Source of the DNA: Ailanthus altissimus
Lineage: Eukaryota > Streptophyta > Magnoliopsida > Sapindales > Simaroubaceae
Assembly (NCBI GenBank): GCA_946807835.1
Contig: OX327712.1
Location: forward strand, 19,548,001 to 19,612,000
Length of the DNA stretch: 64,000 bases
Direction: 5' to 3'
The notes beneath the pieces were generated by a model. The model made no database searches, was not told the origin of the DNA, and worked only from the letters and a program-made list of their open reading frames with translations. Positions 35,055 to 48,096 of this stretch are shown here, one piece after another. The position numbers and the translations under genes are program-made. Numbering within the stretch: position 1 is the stretch's first letter; each line of letters opens with the position of its first letter.

Positions 35055-35880
35055 TTGGTTTTTCAGAACATGGATAGGCAATCCAAAATTAACTTAGCAT
35101 ATATATTGAATCAATATAAGGAAATTTATACGAAAGTTGATTAAAAATTATCAGAATATGATTTAGAGAATAATTCAAATATGTTGGGTGTGTAAGGATC
35201 AAAGACAAACGCGAAAGGAAGCAAAAACATAAGTGACAATGCTCAGGCATGGGCGCTGCAGCGCCTAAGTCAGAACCTGAGAGCTGCAGTGCCAAGTGCC
35301 TAAGCGAGATGTCCCAATACTGAGGTGAAAGGGGCTAAATGCTGCGGCGCCCAATGCAAAATGTGTTTTTCAATTTGATTTCGACTTCCACTTATTTCAA
35401 GATCTCCTAAACCAACTCTCACATGTTTAGAGTAAACCTAAGTCGTTTTAAAACCTACATAAAGACTTTTTATTGGTTTGTAAACACATCTTGATGATAT
35501 CTTAGTGATCAAATACAAGTCTTAGTGACATTTTTGTGATTATAGCATTCTTTGTGATTCTTAGTGAGACAAGCTCTTTATTTACAAGAGAGAGTGATTT
35601 CTTTGTGAGTTTTTCTTATAAAAGACATACTTTATGAGTGCCTTGAGATTTAATAATAAGATAGTGATCTTGATCCGCCGTGAACGTAGATAAGTTGTCG
35701 AACCACGTAAATTCTATGTTGTTTCTTTTACTTTTCTCTATCTAAATTTTAATTATTTATTTTTGTATTATATTATTTAGGATATTTTGTTAATTTAATT
35801 GCTTCCGCTTCAATATATATATATAAAATTATTTTATTACATTAAATATAAATTAAAATATTTTATCAATTAACTTAACA
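35055..35880 (+). repeat. Copia-type LTR relic F (ends approximate)
   Basis: LTR-like by content: a GC-rich palindrome array (35252-35350) is followed by a U5-type signature CCGTGAACGTAGATAAGTTG / TCGAACCACGTAAATT at 35678-35715 and CTTCCGCTTCA at about 35803. No TG...CA ends or partner LTR could be fixed. No primer-binding site follows, so it is probably a solo LTR. Confidence 0.55.
35252..35350. repeat. GC-rich palindrome array in LTR relic F
   Basis: GGCGCTGCAGCGCC at 35252-35265 is a perfect 14-bp palindrome. Degenerate copies are centred at 35284-35289 (CTGCAG) and 35342-35347 (CTGCGG), with a possible weaker one near 35320. Confidence 0.75.
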
Positions 35881-38800
35881 ATCAATTTACACTCAGACAT
35901 ATGATTTTTTAAAAAATATCTAGAGAGTTTTTCTTCTTTAATTCACATAATATCTTTACCATACTCATATATAAAATTACATGTTAATGATATTATACAT
36001 TGAACTTAGTATGAAAATTATAGAAAAAATTAAGTAATTTTTCGTTGTGTTTATGAATTCTTAAATGTTGTCCATTTACAAAAGGGGTGGAGGTAATTAA
36101 AGCCAAATTAAAAAAAAAATGTTGTGCTTTTTAAATATAGAGACTTTAATTAATAAATAATTTAATATTTAAAAATTTAAAATGTTTCTCGTCTTTATTT
36201 TTGGCTTAGTTTGAAAAATAATTAAAATTAAAATTAAAATTTATTGTGATGCTAGTTTGAATGTAGGCACTCCAACAATTTCCCGAAAGTCAAATTCATA
36301 TTGCCTTACTTTTCTAACAAAGAAAGTCAATAAGTTTTGAGTATGTTACTCCTTGAAAGATTGAGAAGATGAATTAATATAATCCCAAAAGCATTTGATT
36401 CATGTCTATCAATTATCAAACCACTCATCATACAAAATGGAATAAAATAAGCAATGGATAATCCACTTTTTGCAGTAGATGAACCCGTTTAAGATAAAAC
36501 CCTCATCCCAAAAAGCAACCTCAAAAAGTTGAAAGCAATGCTTTATTTTATATAGAATTATGTGAAATAAAACCATGGTTTAGAGTTATATTAATCAAGT
36601 ATTAAAGATTTATTTTTATTTTTAATATTAATATTAATTATTTATTTATTAGATTAAATTTTTAAGTTGAGTGATAAATTAATATTGTATTAAAGTTAAA
36701 GTGTTGAGTTCGAATCTATATATCTTTATTTTTTATTAATTTTTTATCTTTATTTTCAATTAACTTCTTAAATTTTAATTTACTAGATAAGAAATTCATT
36801 TAGTTCAAATCTATTTGAATTTATATTTCATGTAAAGAATACTATTAATAAAGACTTGTTTAATGGATTCACTTAATTCTGACATCTACGTTTCATATGA
36901 AATAAATTATTAAATATTTATTTTTAATATTAATATTGAACTTTCACCTATCAGCTTGAACTTTTGCATTAAATAGTAAACTAATATTAAGAGTGTAAGA
37001 ATAAGTGACAAAAATGAGAAGATTTCATTTTCATTTGGATGATTATCATATTCAAGATCGAAATTTTGACATTTTATCACATTTTAATTGCATATTTATG
37101 AAGTGGGAGTAGCTTTACACTTAAGTACTTTTCCATTATTAATAATTAATCTTCTTGTTCTTTTTAATTAAATTTACATTAAATTAGATAATCTAGATAC
37201 ATGCTAATGTTTAATATTGTGGGTACGTTTTTTTTTAAATGGCGTGGAATGATCTTGTCCATAAAAAATGAAATAAAATTTGGGAACATGAGAGAGTTGA
37301 GACCCACTTTCAGTTGCATCAAGTTAGGGCACAAGAGAAGAAAAAAGAAGATCTTGCATGGCCCCTACGTTGTCCACCCAACATGCAGCATCTCTCTTTT
37401 TCTTCAATCATCAAATATTTTTGCCGCCAATTACTCCTTTCACCTTCCTCTCAATGAACACCCACAAGCCACAACTCACATCTTCTTCTTATTTTTACAC
37501 ATTAATTTAAAAATAATTACATTTGTAATTCTAAGTAGACTTATATAAGTAATAAATACAAATATTTACCTATGATTTATAAACCAAACCAGCTTAATTT
37601 ATTTCAATAATCTCTACTTTTATTTATGGGATTTGATGACATGAATGTGAAGTTATTTTATTTAAATAATAAACCTAACGGCTGGACTCCATTAATAAAG
37701 AAGAGCCAAAATTCAAAAGAAGGTGGGAGGCAAAATTTTTCTAAAGGAACTGTTGAATCTTTTTGACCTTTTTGAAGCCTTGGAAGATGGGAATGGGAAT
37801 ATGTGTTCAAAAGACTGGCCAAAAGTTGCATTTATTTTGAATCTGGGACCTGACCTCCAGTTTTCATATTGAAATTTTTTTCCAAGTTCTAACCAACCAT
37901 AATTATCACCAAGAAACTTCCAAGCAGAGGATGACTTTGGTCTCTCTTTTCCCTACGTGTGAATTTAACCACCCCACCGCAAGACATAATCTAGTAACAA
38001 ATTTTTTTTTTCAATAATCATTCTTATTGTATTAGAAAGATTAATAACAAATTTATTAATCTTTTTATGAGATTCGGGGTTTAATTAATAATCAAAATGC
38101 ATCATCATCAGTCTTAATTAGTTCAGTTTTTCCAAGACATAAGTATTCTTCCGGCTTCCCAAACCAGAACCTACAGAACCAGAAGCACTTATAAGAAGAA
38201 AAAAAAAGAGCTTTTGAGAACAGCTGTTTATTACTTTGAGGAATGAAAGAAGGCTTTTTACATGCATGGCAATGGCATTCAGCCTATAATAAGCTGAAAC
38301 ATCACAAAAGAATGTCTCCTGTTATATTTTTGATTCTTGGAGACAGTTCTTGAGATTCTATAAATAAACCTAACCTAAAGGGAGCTTGACCGCTGAATTT
38401 GACCATTGATTTAAATTTATCCATGCATCTCAGTCAAACCCTAGCCCTTTTCCTTGCAAAAGGATTTTGTCTTTTATCAGAAAGAATATTTGTGTTTCGG
38501 ACATTTTTATAATATAAATACGAACGTAAAATGCTAGACTTATAAAAAAAATGTTTTAAGTATGATATATTAAGTATGAGTATCTATTGGGATAGTATTT
38601 GTTATAAGATTTGTCTGTATTTCTTTATAGAAAAGTGATAGCTCTGAACGGGTCCTAATAAATTTGTCTAGATAGGTCACAATAAATTTATTTTATTTTT
38701 ATATAACATTTTGTTAATTTTTTGATTTTATATCAGAAATTTATGATATAATATTACTGATTTTATTAATAATATTACATTTGATAATTATAAGTTTTAC

Positions 38801-39569
38801 AGATTAACTACTTGCAAAAGTAAGAGAGCCCTGTTAGTTAGTGAAATTAAACGTGCCATTTTACAGGCTAGTGGTCAGTGATTGAATAGGAAGGAAAAAT
38901 TGTTAGCAAATAGTGACAAGTACCAATTAATATGCAGACTATGACTCTGCCACAGTGAGTTGGTGAAATTGCTTTGAATCTAATTGGGGTTGTTGTTGTT
39001 GTCATAAAGTAGTGAAATTCTAACATACTTTAATGCTTTGGAGGACTTTTTTGTTGTACTAGACATATGCCAAGACTCAATAGGATCATAGAATAGGTTA
39101 TATGATTTGAGGGCTTCAACCATTTGGTAGATTACAACTTTGTTGAGATGTAGGTATGAAAATGATCAACTTCAACTAAAATTACTCAAGTAGGGATTCT
39201 TATTTTATTTGGGTGGTTGAATTTGGATTAGTGAAACAATCTATTTTCCTTTGAGTTCAAGAGTAAAATACAACCAAACTTAGTTGTAAATGCACTCAAC
39301 TCAAATTCTACTTGTATTTTTACATGGAAATATTCAAAATTAATCGATATCTACAACTTGCATGGAGTTAAATATATGCAATTCCTTCTTCTTCTTCTTT
39401 TTTTTTTTTTTATCCTTACTAAAGAGAATTAAGAGATTCTTTTGTCAGTGAAAAGAAAAAAAATGAACCGAGCTAATTACTACTTATTAACAAATTTCTC
39501 TATCTTAAAATCCCACTAAATCATCATTAATATTCGGACTCAATTTATTACAATAGTATTATTATATAT
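35881..39569. other. Long AT-rich intergenic stretch
   Basis: No gene supported. A less AT-rich island at about 37200-37500 contains a 115-aa plus-strand ORF (37201-37548) with no recognisable domain and a composition like translated non-coding DNA. No paired repeats were noticed elsewhere. Confidence 0.45.
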
Positions 39570-39740
39570 GAGTAATTGTAGTTTTTATTTAAAGTAATAC
39601 TACATATTTTATGTTATATTTAAATTTATATTTTAAATAATAATGTGTCAAATAATTATTATATTATTTAATAATTATTTAACACACCATTATTTAAAAT
39701 ACATTTTAAAACGTGTAATATTATTCAAAGAACTCTTCAA
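39570..39740. mobile_element. AT-rich palindromic MITE-like element
   Basis: Left arm AAATAATAATGTGT with flanks and right arm ACACACCATTATTT pair over about 75 bp each, around an (A/T)-rich centre at about 39655-39675. No clear target duplication. Confidence 0.5.
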
Positions 39741-41299
39741 CATAAAAACACCCATCTACCCACATTTAATACCATCGCCATCTCTACATTTTTATCTCCT
39801 AAACAACACCATACCCATTTTGAATTCAAAAATATCTACCACTTGCCTTGTATTCATTTCAAAATTTATTACCAAACAAAACAAACTTGTGTTAATTTCT
39901 TGTGCATAAAATTAGATGTCATGGGTACCACCTCTTCTAAACACAACATTGACTAAAGAAGAATATTTGTGAATGCAATTTGTAGTATTAATTAAACTAC
40001 TATGTGCCCTACATGTTCAAAGCCCCCCTCCAATTGATTCTCTTAGTTTTAATAAACAAAGCATCATCATCATTTTATCAATAACCCTTAAATCATGGGT
40101 CCCAAAATAAAACATTAATTTGTTACTCTTTTAGGTTTTTCATTAAGCGAAAAAATAAAATAAAATCCAAAATGAGGTACATATGAACAAGGGTAATGTG
40201 TCCCCTTTTTAAGAACCTCCGACAAGTCGTCCTTGCAAGAAATAAAGCCACACAAAACGTCAAAGCTGAACGCAAACAAACTGACAAAAGGATTGTTAAA
40301 AGAAAAAAAAAAAATTCTTATCTAGATTCGAATTTTGGACTTACAGATTTTGGCTCTAAACGACAGCCACCACCGACATGTCGGCTCTTTTTAGTTGGGA
40401 TGCATTTCTTTTGATTGGCGCCGTTATCTGACATCGTGTAAAATTCTTCACCAATAAAAAAATTAAAAACCATTTTTTTTATATTAATAATCAGTAATAA
40501 AATTTGGTTCAATATCATTTAAGATAAACATGCTTTTATAATTTAATATAAAAATATATAATTATATCTCAAAAATATTTTACAATCTCAATAAATTTAC
40601 ACTTATTTAAAAAATATAATTGTTACTGATTTTATTATTATGATGCTGGTTTGGTGCCAAAAGCCAACATCACAATACTTACATTTAAATATACATATTT
40701 TTTTTTTATATTTTTACGTCTTTTTTTGTATTTAATTTTTTATTTTATTTAATTTTTATTGGTCCATCACATCTTTAACCAAATGTTAATACTTTATTAA
40801 TTTCAAATTTTAAATTAAAATCAACTTTAATTTTCAATCATCAATTCTAACAAAATATAAGTATAGGTCAAGAATATTTTACATTCTCAATAAATTTACA
40901 TTGATTAAAAGAATGCATAATTTAAAAATAGATTTATTAAGTGATTTATGAAACATCCAGAGAAAAATCAATGAAATGTTGAGACCCATTTAGCAAAATG
41001 GCAATTACTTTAAAATAGAAATATATTTTTTGAATAAAAAACAAAGCATCCAACTCAACATCTATATATTCGCACAAAGCTTTCAAAATCAATGAAAGGA
41101 ATTTGTCTCATTATCTAAAACTTGAAAAAAAAAATTCAAGTAAATAATTAAAAAGGAAAATCAATTATTATTCAGTTAAAACTAATAACTTTATAAAAAA
41201 ACAATTAACAAGCATTTGGTTGGAGTTACGGAGTCAAATAATTACTATAATTCTAAATACATGTCTAAAAATTTAAGTCATCTAAAATTTAAACAATCT
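39741..41299. other. Intergenic DNA upstream of the WDL gene
   Basis: No gene recognised. A GC-richer patch at about 40190-40440 carries short overlapping ORFs on both strands without family resemblance. Confidence 0.45.
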
Positions 41300-41304
41300 T
41301 CAAA

Positions 41305-41485
41305 TACTTAATGGCTATATTTAAGTTTATATATATAAAAATATAAATAATTTAGTAATTTATTATATAATAAATAATATTATTATATAATATTATTTAA
41401 TTAATTCATAATTTTGATATATTATATAATTTTAACACGTGTTTAAAATTTATTTATATAATAAATTAAGTAACTTATTAAATTA
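41305..41485. mobile_element. AT-rich palindromic MITE-like element
   Basis: AAATAATTTAGTAATTTATT on the left is mirrored by AATAAATTAAGTAACTTATT on the right. It resembles the element at 62205-62360 in layout and words (ATTTA-GTAA-TTATTATATA). Confidence 0.4.
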
Positions 41486-41559
41486 TTTCTTACATGTTTT
41501 TATATATATATATATATATTGCAAATGTTAAGGGAATAAAAATTGGTCAATATTCGGTC

Positions 41560-43910
41560 GCTCTTATAGACAACTAATTCCAATACTGATATAGAGGAGA
41601 GAAAATCGAAGTAAAATATGGATAGAGAATGAATTTTTTTTTTTAAGAAAGAGAAATGGATATTTAATAAAAACTAAAGAACTTAAAAAAAAAAACTAAA
41701 GAAGAAAAAAATGTAAAAAAAGAAAGAACCAAGAAAAAACGCCGTTAAAACTGAAAAAACTGCCTTTATAAATTACCAACAAACGCAACATGATGGAAAA
41801 AAAAAAAAACAGTTTGGTTTCGGAGAAGTCTTTATTTAGTTTGCTAAAGCGAAGAAAATTCACAGAAAAACATTTTTGTATTTCTTTTTCCTTTTGGTTT
41901 TAAGACAACAGAAAAGAGATTTGAGGTTCAAGATCTTGTCGGATCGGGACAGTTTCTGTAAGAAAATCTCTCACATTCTTGCTCCCCTTGAGTTTCAATC
42001 TTCTTCTTGTAAGGAAAAGAACTTTTAAATCTTTTTTTTCTTCTTAATTTGTTTTAGTGAACACATACAAGTAATGTCTTTTGTTCTAACAATGATGAAG
42101 CTGATATTTTTCCTTGTTAAATCTCAGTTCTAGCTTTATCTTCACTTTCTCCATCTGGGTTTTTGATTTTATGGAAAAGTTTTATCTGGGTATTAGAAAA
42201 GAAATGACTTTTTTTTCTTCTTCATTTTATGATGTTTACTATGCTTGTGCATTTTAGAATTTGCATGCATTTCTGGGCTTGTTATCTCTTTTCAGTTTTT
42301 AGTTCTCATTCTAAGCTATTTTTGCTTTTATCCTTCCATTATGATATTAATTATAAATTTTTATCTTCCCTTTTAAAAAAAAAAATATTTTGACAAAATT
42401 TATTCTGAAAATTTTCTGTTCCTTATATTTCTCTGACTGCTGTGGTTCTTATATAAATTTTCTATTTTCTGTGTTTAATAAATGCAGATATTTGGTTTTG
42501 TTTAAGATGTATCTTTTCTTCTTGTGTTATTCATGTAGTTACATAGGCAGGAAGCATTTATGTGGAAAAGTCAGATTTTTTCCTTTTCCTAAAAAAAAAA
42601 TTCTTACCATGTTTGATCTATATATTTCCTTACTTTATCTCTTCTCAAGCACGGGTTTTTTTTTTTTTTTTCTGTTTACCCGGAATCATAAAACATCTCT
42701 GATTTGTTTTTATTGAACACCCTTGTAGCCTTTTTGTTTTTTACAAAACTTAGTGAAAAGCAAAGGTTTAATATAACCAAAAAACAAAATGGTTAGAATA
42801 TGAGGTTTACATCACTTTTATTCATGTGGTTGTTGTTGAAACGCTTCCTCATGAAATTGGCTTTAATATATGAAATTGGAATAAAAGCGAAGTTATTTTA
42901 GAATCTAAATTGATGTTTCTTCAAGACATGGAAAGTTTTAATTCACTGCAATTCTAAATTTCTTGAGATCTATTCCATAAGACTGGCTTTGTAGCAACAT
43001 GGAATTTTGGGTATCCTTTTTTCTGCTATGAGGGTTAGGATATGTATATCTGTTTTTTTGGGTTAGAGATTAGAATCATTGGTTTTCCATGTGTAAGAAA
43101 TCTATATTGGTTAGCTTGATGCCTTATGATCTTTTGTGGTACGTTTAGATTGGCAATTTGGAGGTGTACATTCCAATTTGCAATTTTGATGCAACTTTTG
43201 TGCAAAGACTCTGAACAATATTAAAAAATTTAGAGTTGCAAGGGAAAGAGGGACGGGAATCACATAATTTTCCAAGCTTAGATTCCAATTCTTTTGTAGA
43301 GTATATTTGAAATTACACCTTGTTACTAGTCACTGAAATTCGTAATTTGATGAGCCTTCAACTCATTCTTGAGAGTGTTAAACTTTCTTTAAAAAAAAAA
43401 AAGCAGAGTGTTGAACTTTAATATATCCCTTTTTCTGAACTTACAAATCTAAAACCATCCTTGCATCTTCTGACTTGTTGTATGTTTCCCCTATTCCATA
43501 TTGAACAATTTGCTTTTCTAGGTGCTGCTTTAGAGTATCTTCTAGTTTCTACAAGTCTTCTTAAGTTTTAATCGGATTAGAGATCAAAATTTATTGAATT
43601 TCATAAGGGAAGGTGAATCACAGATTCTGACATGGATAAGATAGGCTTCAAGAAGTGTTTAAGGCGTCTTGTAACATTACATGTTTAAATACCTTTACTT
43701 CTTTTTCTTTTCTTTTTTTTCCCTCTCCTTTTGTACTAGAATGATATATATCTGTTATATAATAGTAGTATGTGGGTCTCAATCATTGTTATGGATATTA
43801 TATTAACCTCCTTCTCAGCATATAGAGGGAGTTGATCTGCTTTGCTTTAGCTACAAATGTCACTTTTATGAAGCATCTGATGCTCTGTGTTTCACTTTTC
43901 ATGCAGGGTG
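41560..43910 (+). promoter_or_regulatory. Promoter, 5' UTR and leader intron of the WDL gene
   Basis: A TATA box (TTTATAAATT, 41765-41774) suggests transcription from about 41797. The probable leader exon holds CT-rich sequence near 41990, and a donor such as CTGTAAGAAA at about 41957 or CTTGTAAGGA at about 42008 would open a long leader intron. Its acceptor is firm: a TTTTCATGCAG tract ends at 43906, four bases before the start codon. A leader intron of nearly 2 kb often raises or patterns expression of plant cytoskeleton genes. Confidence 0.55.
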
Positions 43911-46653
43911 ATGGGAAGGGCACTCACAGATGTACAGATGGATCAGCCAAATGGTGTTGTAGTGAATTCAAATGGTGCATCTTGTGATAAAGTTCATGTA
44001 ACTCCCAAAATTGCAGAAGACGATGTTGAAGCCAAGGACTATGAGGTGAAAGAATGCACCGCAGAAAACTCTGTTGAAAATTGTCACGAGGAACAAGATG
44101 TGCTTGGTGTGAAAAGTACAAATTTTGATGATGACTTAACCGAGAGTAAGATGGACAAGTCTGGAGTGCAGAAGTCAGCCTCTTTTTCATCAAAACCTCG
44201 CATTCCTGCTTCTGTGCGTACAAGTCATACTGTCCCACAGCCCTTTGTTCTGGCAACTGAAAAGCATGCTTCAGGCACAATTCGACATGTTGGGTCTGAA
44301 ACTGCTGCTGATAGCAACAATTCGCAATCCCCTAATTCTAAGAAGACTTTTCAGGTAATTTAAATCCTCAACAGTATTATAGTGAAATTTACCTGTTCTT
44401 TATTCTTTAAGTGAGGAATTGATGAAGTCTATGAGAAGCTTTACTTCATATTAATTATAGCCAATCTGTTCTGAGGTGGTGTAAGGTCTGTGGAACTGAG
44501 AAAATTGCCTAACAAATAACAATTAATTCAACTATTGGACTTTGTAGCTCAGATAGTTGCCTAACAAACAAATTTGCCTTGCATTAGAGAAAGGTTTTTT
44601 TTACCACGGTATTAGAAGATTTGTGTAAGAAAAAGGTTCAAAGCTTTTGCTAGAATTTTACTTTCTTTTCATTGTAATTCATTTTCACCTTTGCAGGTAA
44701 ATTGAAATTATGTTTAGATTATTGAATTGATATGTTCTGCTTTTCAATTCAATGTGTTCACTATCTTTTAGTTTCTATATTTTCATTTAGAAGTGGTAAA
44801 CCTTTTTTATATTAGTATTATTGCTTTTCTCAAAATGTTTTTGATGTCTGCATCTGTCTTCGAGCTTTACGTTATTGCTGCCTTTTGGTTTTGTTGGCCT
44901 GCTAATTACCAGATTGATTGATGCTTTATATGATTTACTTAAGGCTCATGTTGAGAATTTTTACCCACCTTATGGCTTCTTGATTAGCTTTAAAGAGTTT
45001 GTTACAGACTTTCTATGCTTGATTCAATTGGAAGTTACCTAGGTCATAACCTTTGATTTTCACAACTACAATTACTTCCATGGTGCACTAAGTAAATCTA
45101 CAAACCATATATTTTTAATCTTGTCATCCTATTTGCATTTAGTTCAAAAGGAATATCTTGGGAACAGAATTAGCCATTTCTATGTTATGAAGTGCTTATG
45201 GATTGAAAAGCATCATGATCTTGTTTGGAGATATCAATGGTGTATAATTTCGGATTTTAAGATTTGCTAGTCCATAACTCGTGCAATATCTTTCAGCCAA
45301 ACTCACCACTGACATCAAGGAAGCTCCCTGATGAAGAAGACAGTTGGTCTGTCACTTCCTCGTATCCTCTGTTTCATGTCACGTGCTACTTATTTTAGTG
45401 TGATTATAACTATTTTTTTGTATAACTTTGTCTTTTATTATTTCGAAATCGGGTTATCCTGAGCTATATATAGTACTGCTGCATCTGGACGGAAGGTAAC
45501 TGTTGGAACAGCTCCAAAATTTAGATGCTATGAACGTGCTGAGAAACGAAAGGAGGTATTCGTTTATCAAAAAATTAGAAGTAGAGTATCTTTTTTAAGG
45601 TGTTACTTAGATATTGCATTGCATCTAATAAGCTATTTATCTTTGTTGTAATTTCAATCATCGAGTTTTATACGAAATTAGAGAAAAAACATCAAGCTTT
45701 GGAGGCAGAGAAAAGCCAATGTGAAGCAAGACTAAAGGTGTACTTCTTGACTATTTCTGACATACTGTGTTGCAATCACTGTTATTATCTTGTTACTTAC
45801 ATCTCAATATGCCATGATTGAAAAGTCATCCTTCAAATTGTTTGCACTTATTTCCAGGAAGAGCAAGAGGCTGCAATCAAGCAGCTTCGTAAGAGCTTGG
45901 TGTTTAAAGCAAATCCAGTTCCTAGTTTCTACTATGAGTCGCCCCCACCCAAGGCTGAACTTAAAAAGGTATTTTGTCATTCTTATTTCTATTCTATGAA
46001 GTCGATAAGCTTTTATGATTTATTCTCAAAATATGTTGTTTGTGACACAACAGGAACCATAGAACAGAATTTAAGATTTAACTTAAAACAACTGTGCAAG
46101 GTCTAGGATTTACCTATTTTTAGAGCAACGTGTTTTATCTAGAGTAGCTTCAATAAAGGATACCTTTTAAGCTTATAGTTGGGAAAAGGCTCTGATGAGC
46201 AGGAGAGATGTAATAGTATTAATGTCAATCTCGGCAAAGATATTCCCAGCAAATGCTATTATTACTGGAAATGAAAGCTGCCTTATTTTACCCACAGCTC
46301 TTCTTGGACCACAAAATATTTATGCTGTTATTTTTGTCTAATACCAGCTGCCATTGACAAGACCGAAATCTCCAAAATTTAACAGTACAACCCGTAGAAA
46401 GAGTTGCAGTGATGCAGTTACCCCTTCTCAGGAGGACAAGGGAAGAGTTAGTACTGCTCGGCCACAGCGCTACAGCATTGGTAATTGCAAAGAAGAATCC
46501 CCTGCTATCAAAACTCCCAAAAATAAGATCCGCGGACAGAATGGTAATGGATCTTTAAAGGTCAGAGACCAAACAAAGCAGGTTGAGACAGCCAAAACAT
46601 CTCCTCAGAAGATCAAGGAGCTGCCGATTGCAGACATCACTGTTGAGTCTTGA
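43911..46653 (+). CDS. WDL1: WVD2/WDL family TPX2-domain microtubule-associated protein
   Basis: Protein of 359 aa in six coding exons: 43911-44354, 45297-45361, 45474-45555, 45666-45737, 45858-45968 and 46348-46653, all GT-AG, phases consistent. Residues 1-148 form an acidic, poorly conserved N-terminus starting [11 protein letters not shown]. The conserved block at about 185-265 reads [30 protein letters not shown], then [20 protein letters not shown] and [20 protein letters not shown], the TPX2 C-terminal/KLEEK domain of WAVE-DAMPENED2 proteins. The usual KLEEK reads KLEKK here. The tail is basic and Ser/Lys-rich. The family binds and bundles cortical microtubules and controls anisotropic growth. 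ATG 43911 is chosen because the upstream in-frame codons lie in the intron. The symbol rests on domain fit and on neighbours matching Arabidopsis At3g04630; the paralogue WVD2 is a close alternative. Confidence 0.92.
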
Positions 46654-47342
46654 ACTGCTTGGTTTTCACTAACAAGTGGTCTTAGATTTATCATCACTCC
46701 CATATGATTGTCCCAAAAGAAATAGCCTGTTTCTTTTTATGCTGCAGTGACTTGTTTTAAGTGGTTTGTTTTGATCGAATTGTATATTTTTGTAAGTCCT
46801 TTTGGTACATAATCTTGTTATATATAAAGAGTTAACCCATTTTAACATGGACAAGATGAAGATGTGTTGTTTCACCTGACATATTCTTAGCTTATGAAGC
46901 AGTATGAACTGGGAGTTCAGTTTTCAGAATTCTGCTATAAATCCAAGTGGTCTCAAGTCTCTCTTGACATCTTCCTATGGACTCTTAACTTTGATTATAT
47001 TACATTGTCATCTTAATATCTGTTTTCATTGTATAATCATGTGTATGACAGCATTTACTCTTTCATTTATAGGCAAATACGATATAATGAAGTCACAGTC
47101 TCACATAGAACAGTTGCTGGACAATGCATTCCTGTACATATTCCTTTATTCTGAAATCAAAGATCTGTTTTCTGTTGTAATTTGCAACTGTTAAGTATGT
47201 AAAACAATGTGCTTTTGGATGATCCTTTCACATTTTGCTTTGCAAGGATTGCATGAATACTAAAGTGTAACAGATTGTTTAAATATGGTGTTATTTTGCT
47301 TGCTTGATAATTATTTAAGTTCAATATTATGACAATTCATAG
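46654..47342 (+). other. 3' UTR and downstream flank of the WDL gene
   Basis: Follows the TGA at 46651-46653. No further coding block. Where a small Gly/Pro-rich gene (At3g04640) sits in Arabidopsis I see nothing similar. Confidence 0.5.
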
Positions 47343-48096
47343 TGTTATATTGAGATTTGGTGATTTAATAATTTTATTTAGATAAGAATTGAGAAGAATA
47401 TTAAAAAGTTTAGAATGAGCGAGATACATATGAGAAAGTTTAGAATATGTGGGACACGAATGAAAAAGTGAAATAGGACTTGAAAAAACGCGGAGTTGAT
47501 GATAGAGCTAAGTATTGCGGTGTTCAGATCAATAACTCAGCGCCATGGCGCTAGTTCTTTGGCACTGTGGTGCCAGAACGGGTAAAGTCAATTTTTATTT
47601 CGGATTTTTGAATTTTAAAAAGTTTTACATTTTTAAAATAGGTGGACTCTTATTCCATAAAAAATTAAGATTAATAGGCACGAAATAACTCATTTATAAA
47701 TTTTTGTAAATTTTTTTAGTTGAAATTAAACTTTAAGAGAAACTCTAAGAGAGGGAAGAATTGAGTAGATACTAAGTATTTGTATGAATTAAGGTAAAAC
47801 TGTTCATAAGAGAGTAATGGTACAATAAACATTAGATAATTTTTAGAGTTCTTCGTTAGATTTTTTTGTAAAATTTCTAGAAAGTTAATAAGAAAGATTA
47901 TAATATTTGGATCTTTCGTGAACATAAATAATTGATTGAACCACATAAATGATTGTATTATACTATTTATTATTTGGTTTGAATTTTTATTATTTTTGTT
48001 TGATATCTAAATTATTTTACTATATAAAAAATTAAATTTAATTAAAATTTTTCGTTTTAACTTAATTTCACAAGAAAAATGATAATTTCTCCAACA
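47343..48096 (+). repeat. Copia-type LTR relic G
   Basis: About 754 bp from TGTTATATTGAGATTTGG to TTTCTCCAACA. It aligns along its whole length with the reverse complement of 62497-63331: shared are ATTTAATAATTTTATTTA-like starts, AGAGAAACTCTAAGAGAG, GTAGATACTAAGT, the U5 signature GTGAACATAAATAATTGATT / GAACCACATAAAT at 47919-47950, and TTTTTCGTTTTAAC near the end. It carries the palindrome array at 47511-47574. No second LTR or internal sequence, so a solo LTR. Flanking 5-mers do not match. Confidence 0.75.
47511..47574. repeat. GC-rich palindrome array in LTR relic G
   Basis: AGCGCCATGGCGCT (47539-47552) is a perfect 14-bp palindrome; GGCACTGTGGTGCC (47561-47574) is nearly so; a decayed copy AGTATTGCGGTGTT lies at 47511-47524. 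Steps are 28 and 22 bp. Confidence 0.8.

Noticed and set aside
35252..35265. GC palindrome as a bacterial-type operator or terminator
   Set aside because: The context is a plant LTR relic and the palindromes have no T-tract or operon.
37201..37548. 115-aa ORF
   Set aside because: No recognisable domain, no splice context or neighbouring exons; kept only as an unexplained island.
43924..44280. 118-aa minus-strand ORF
   Set aside because: Antisense shadow of WDL exon 1; high His/Leu/Gln content from reading the opposite strand.
45600..46106. ORFs overlapping WDL exons
   Set aside because: They read through introns; the spliced frame explains the conserved residues.
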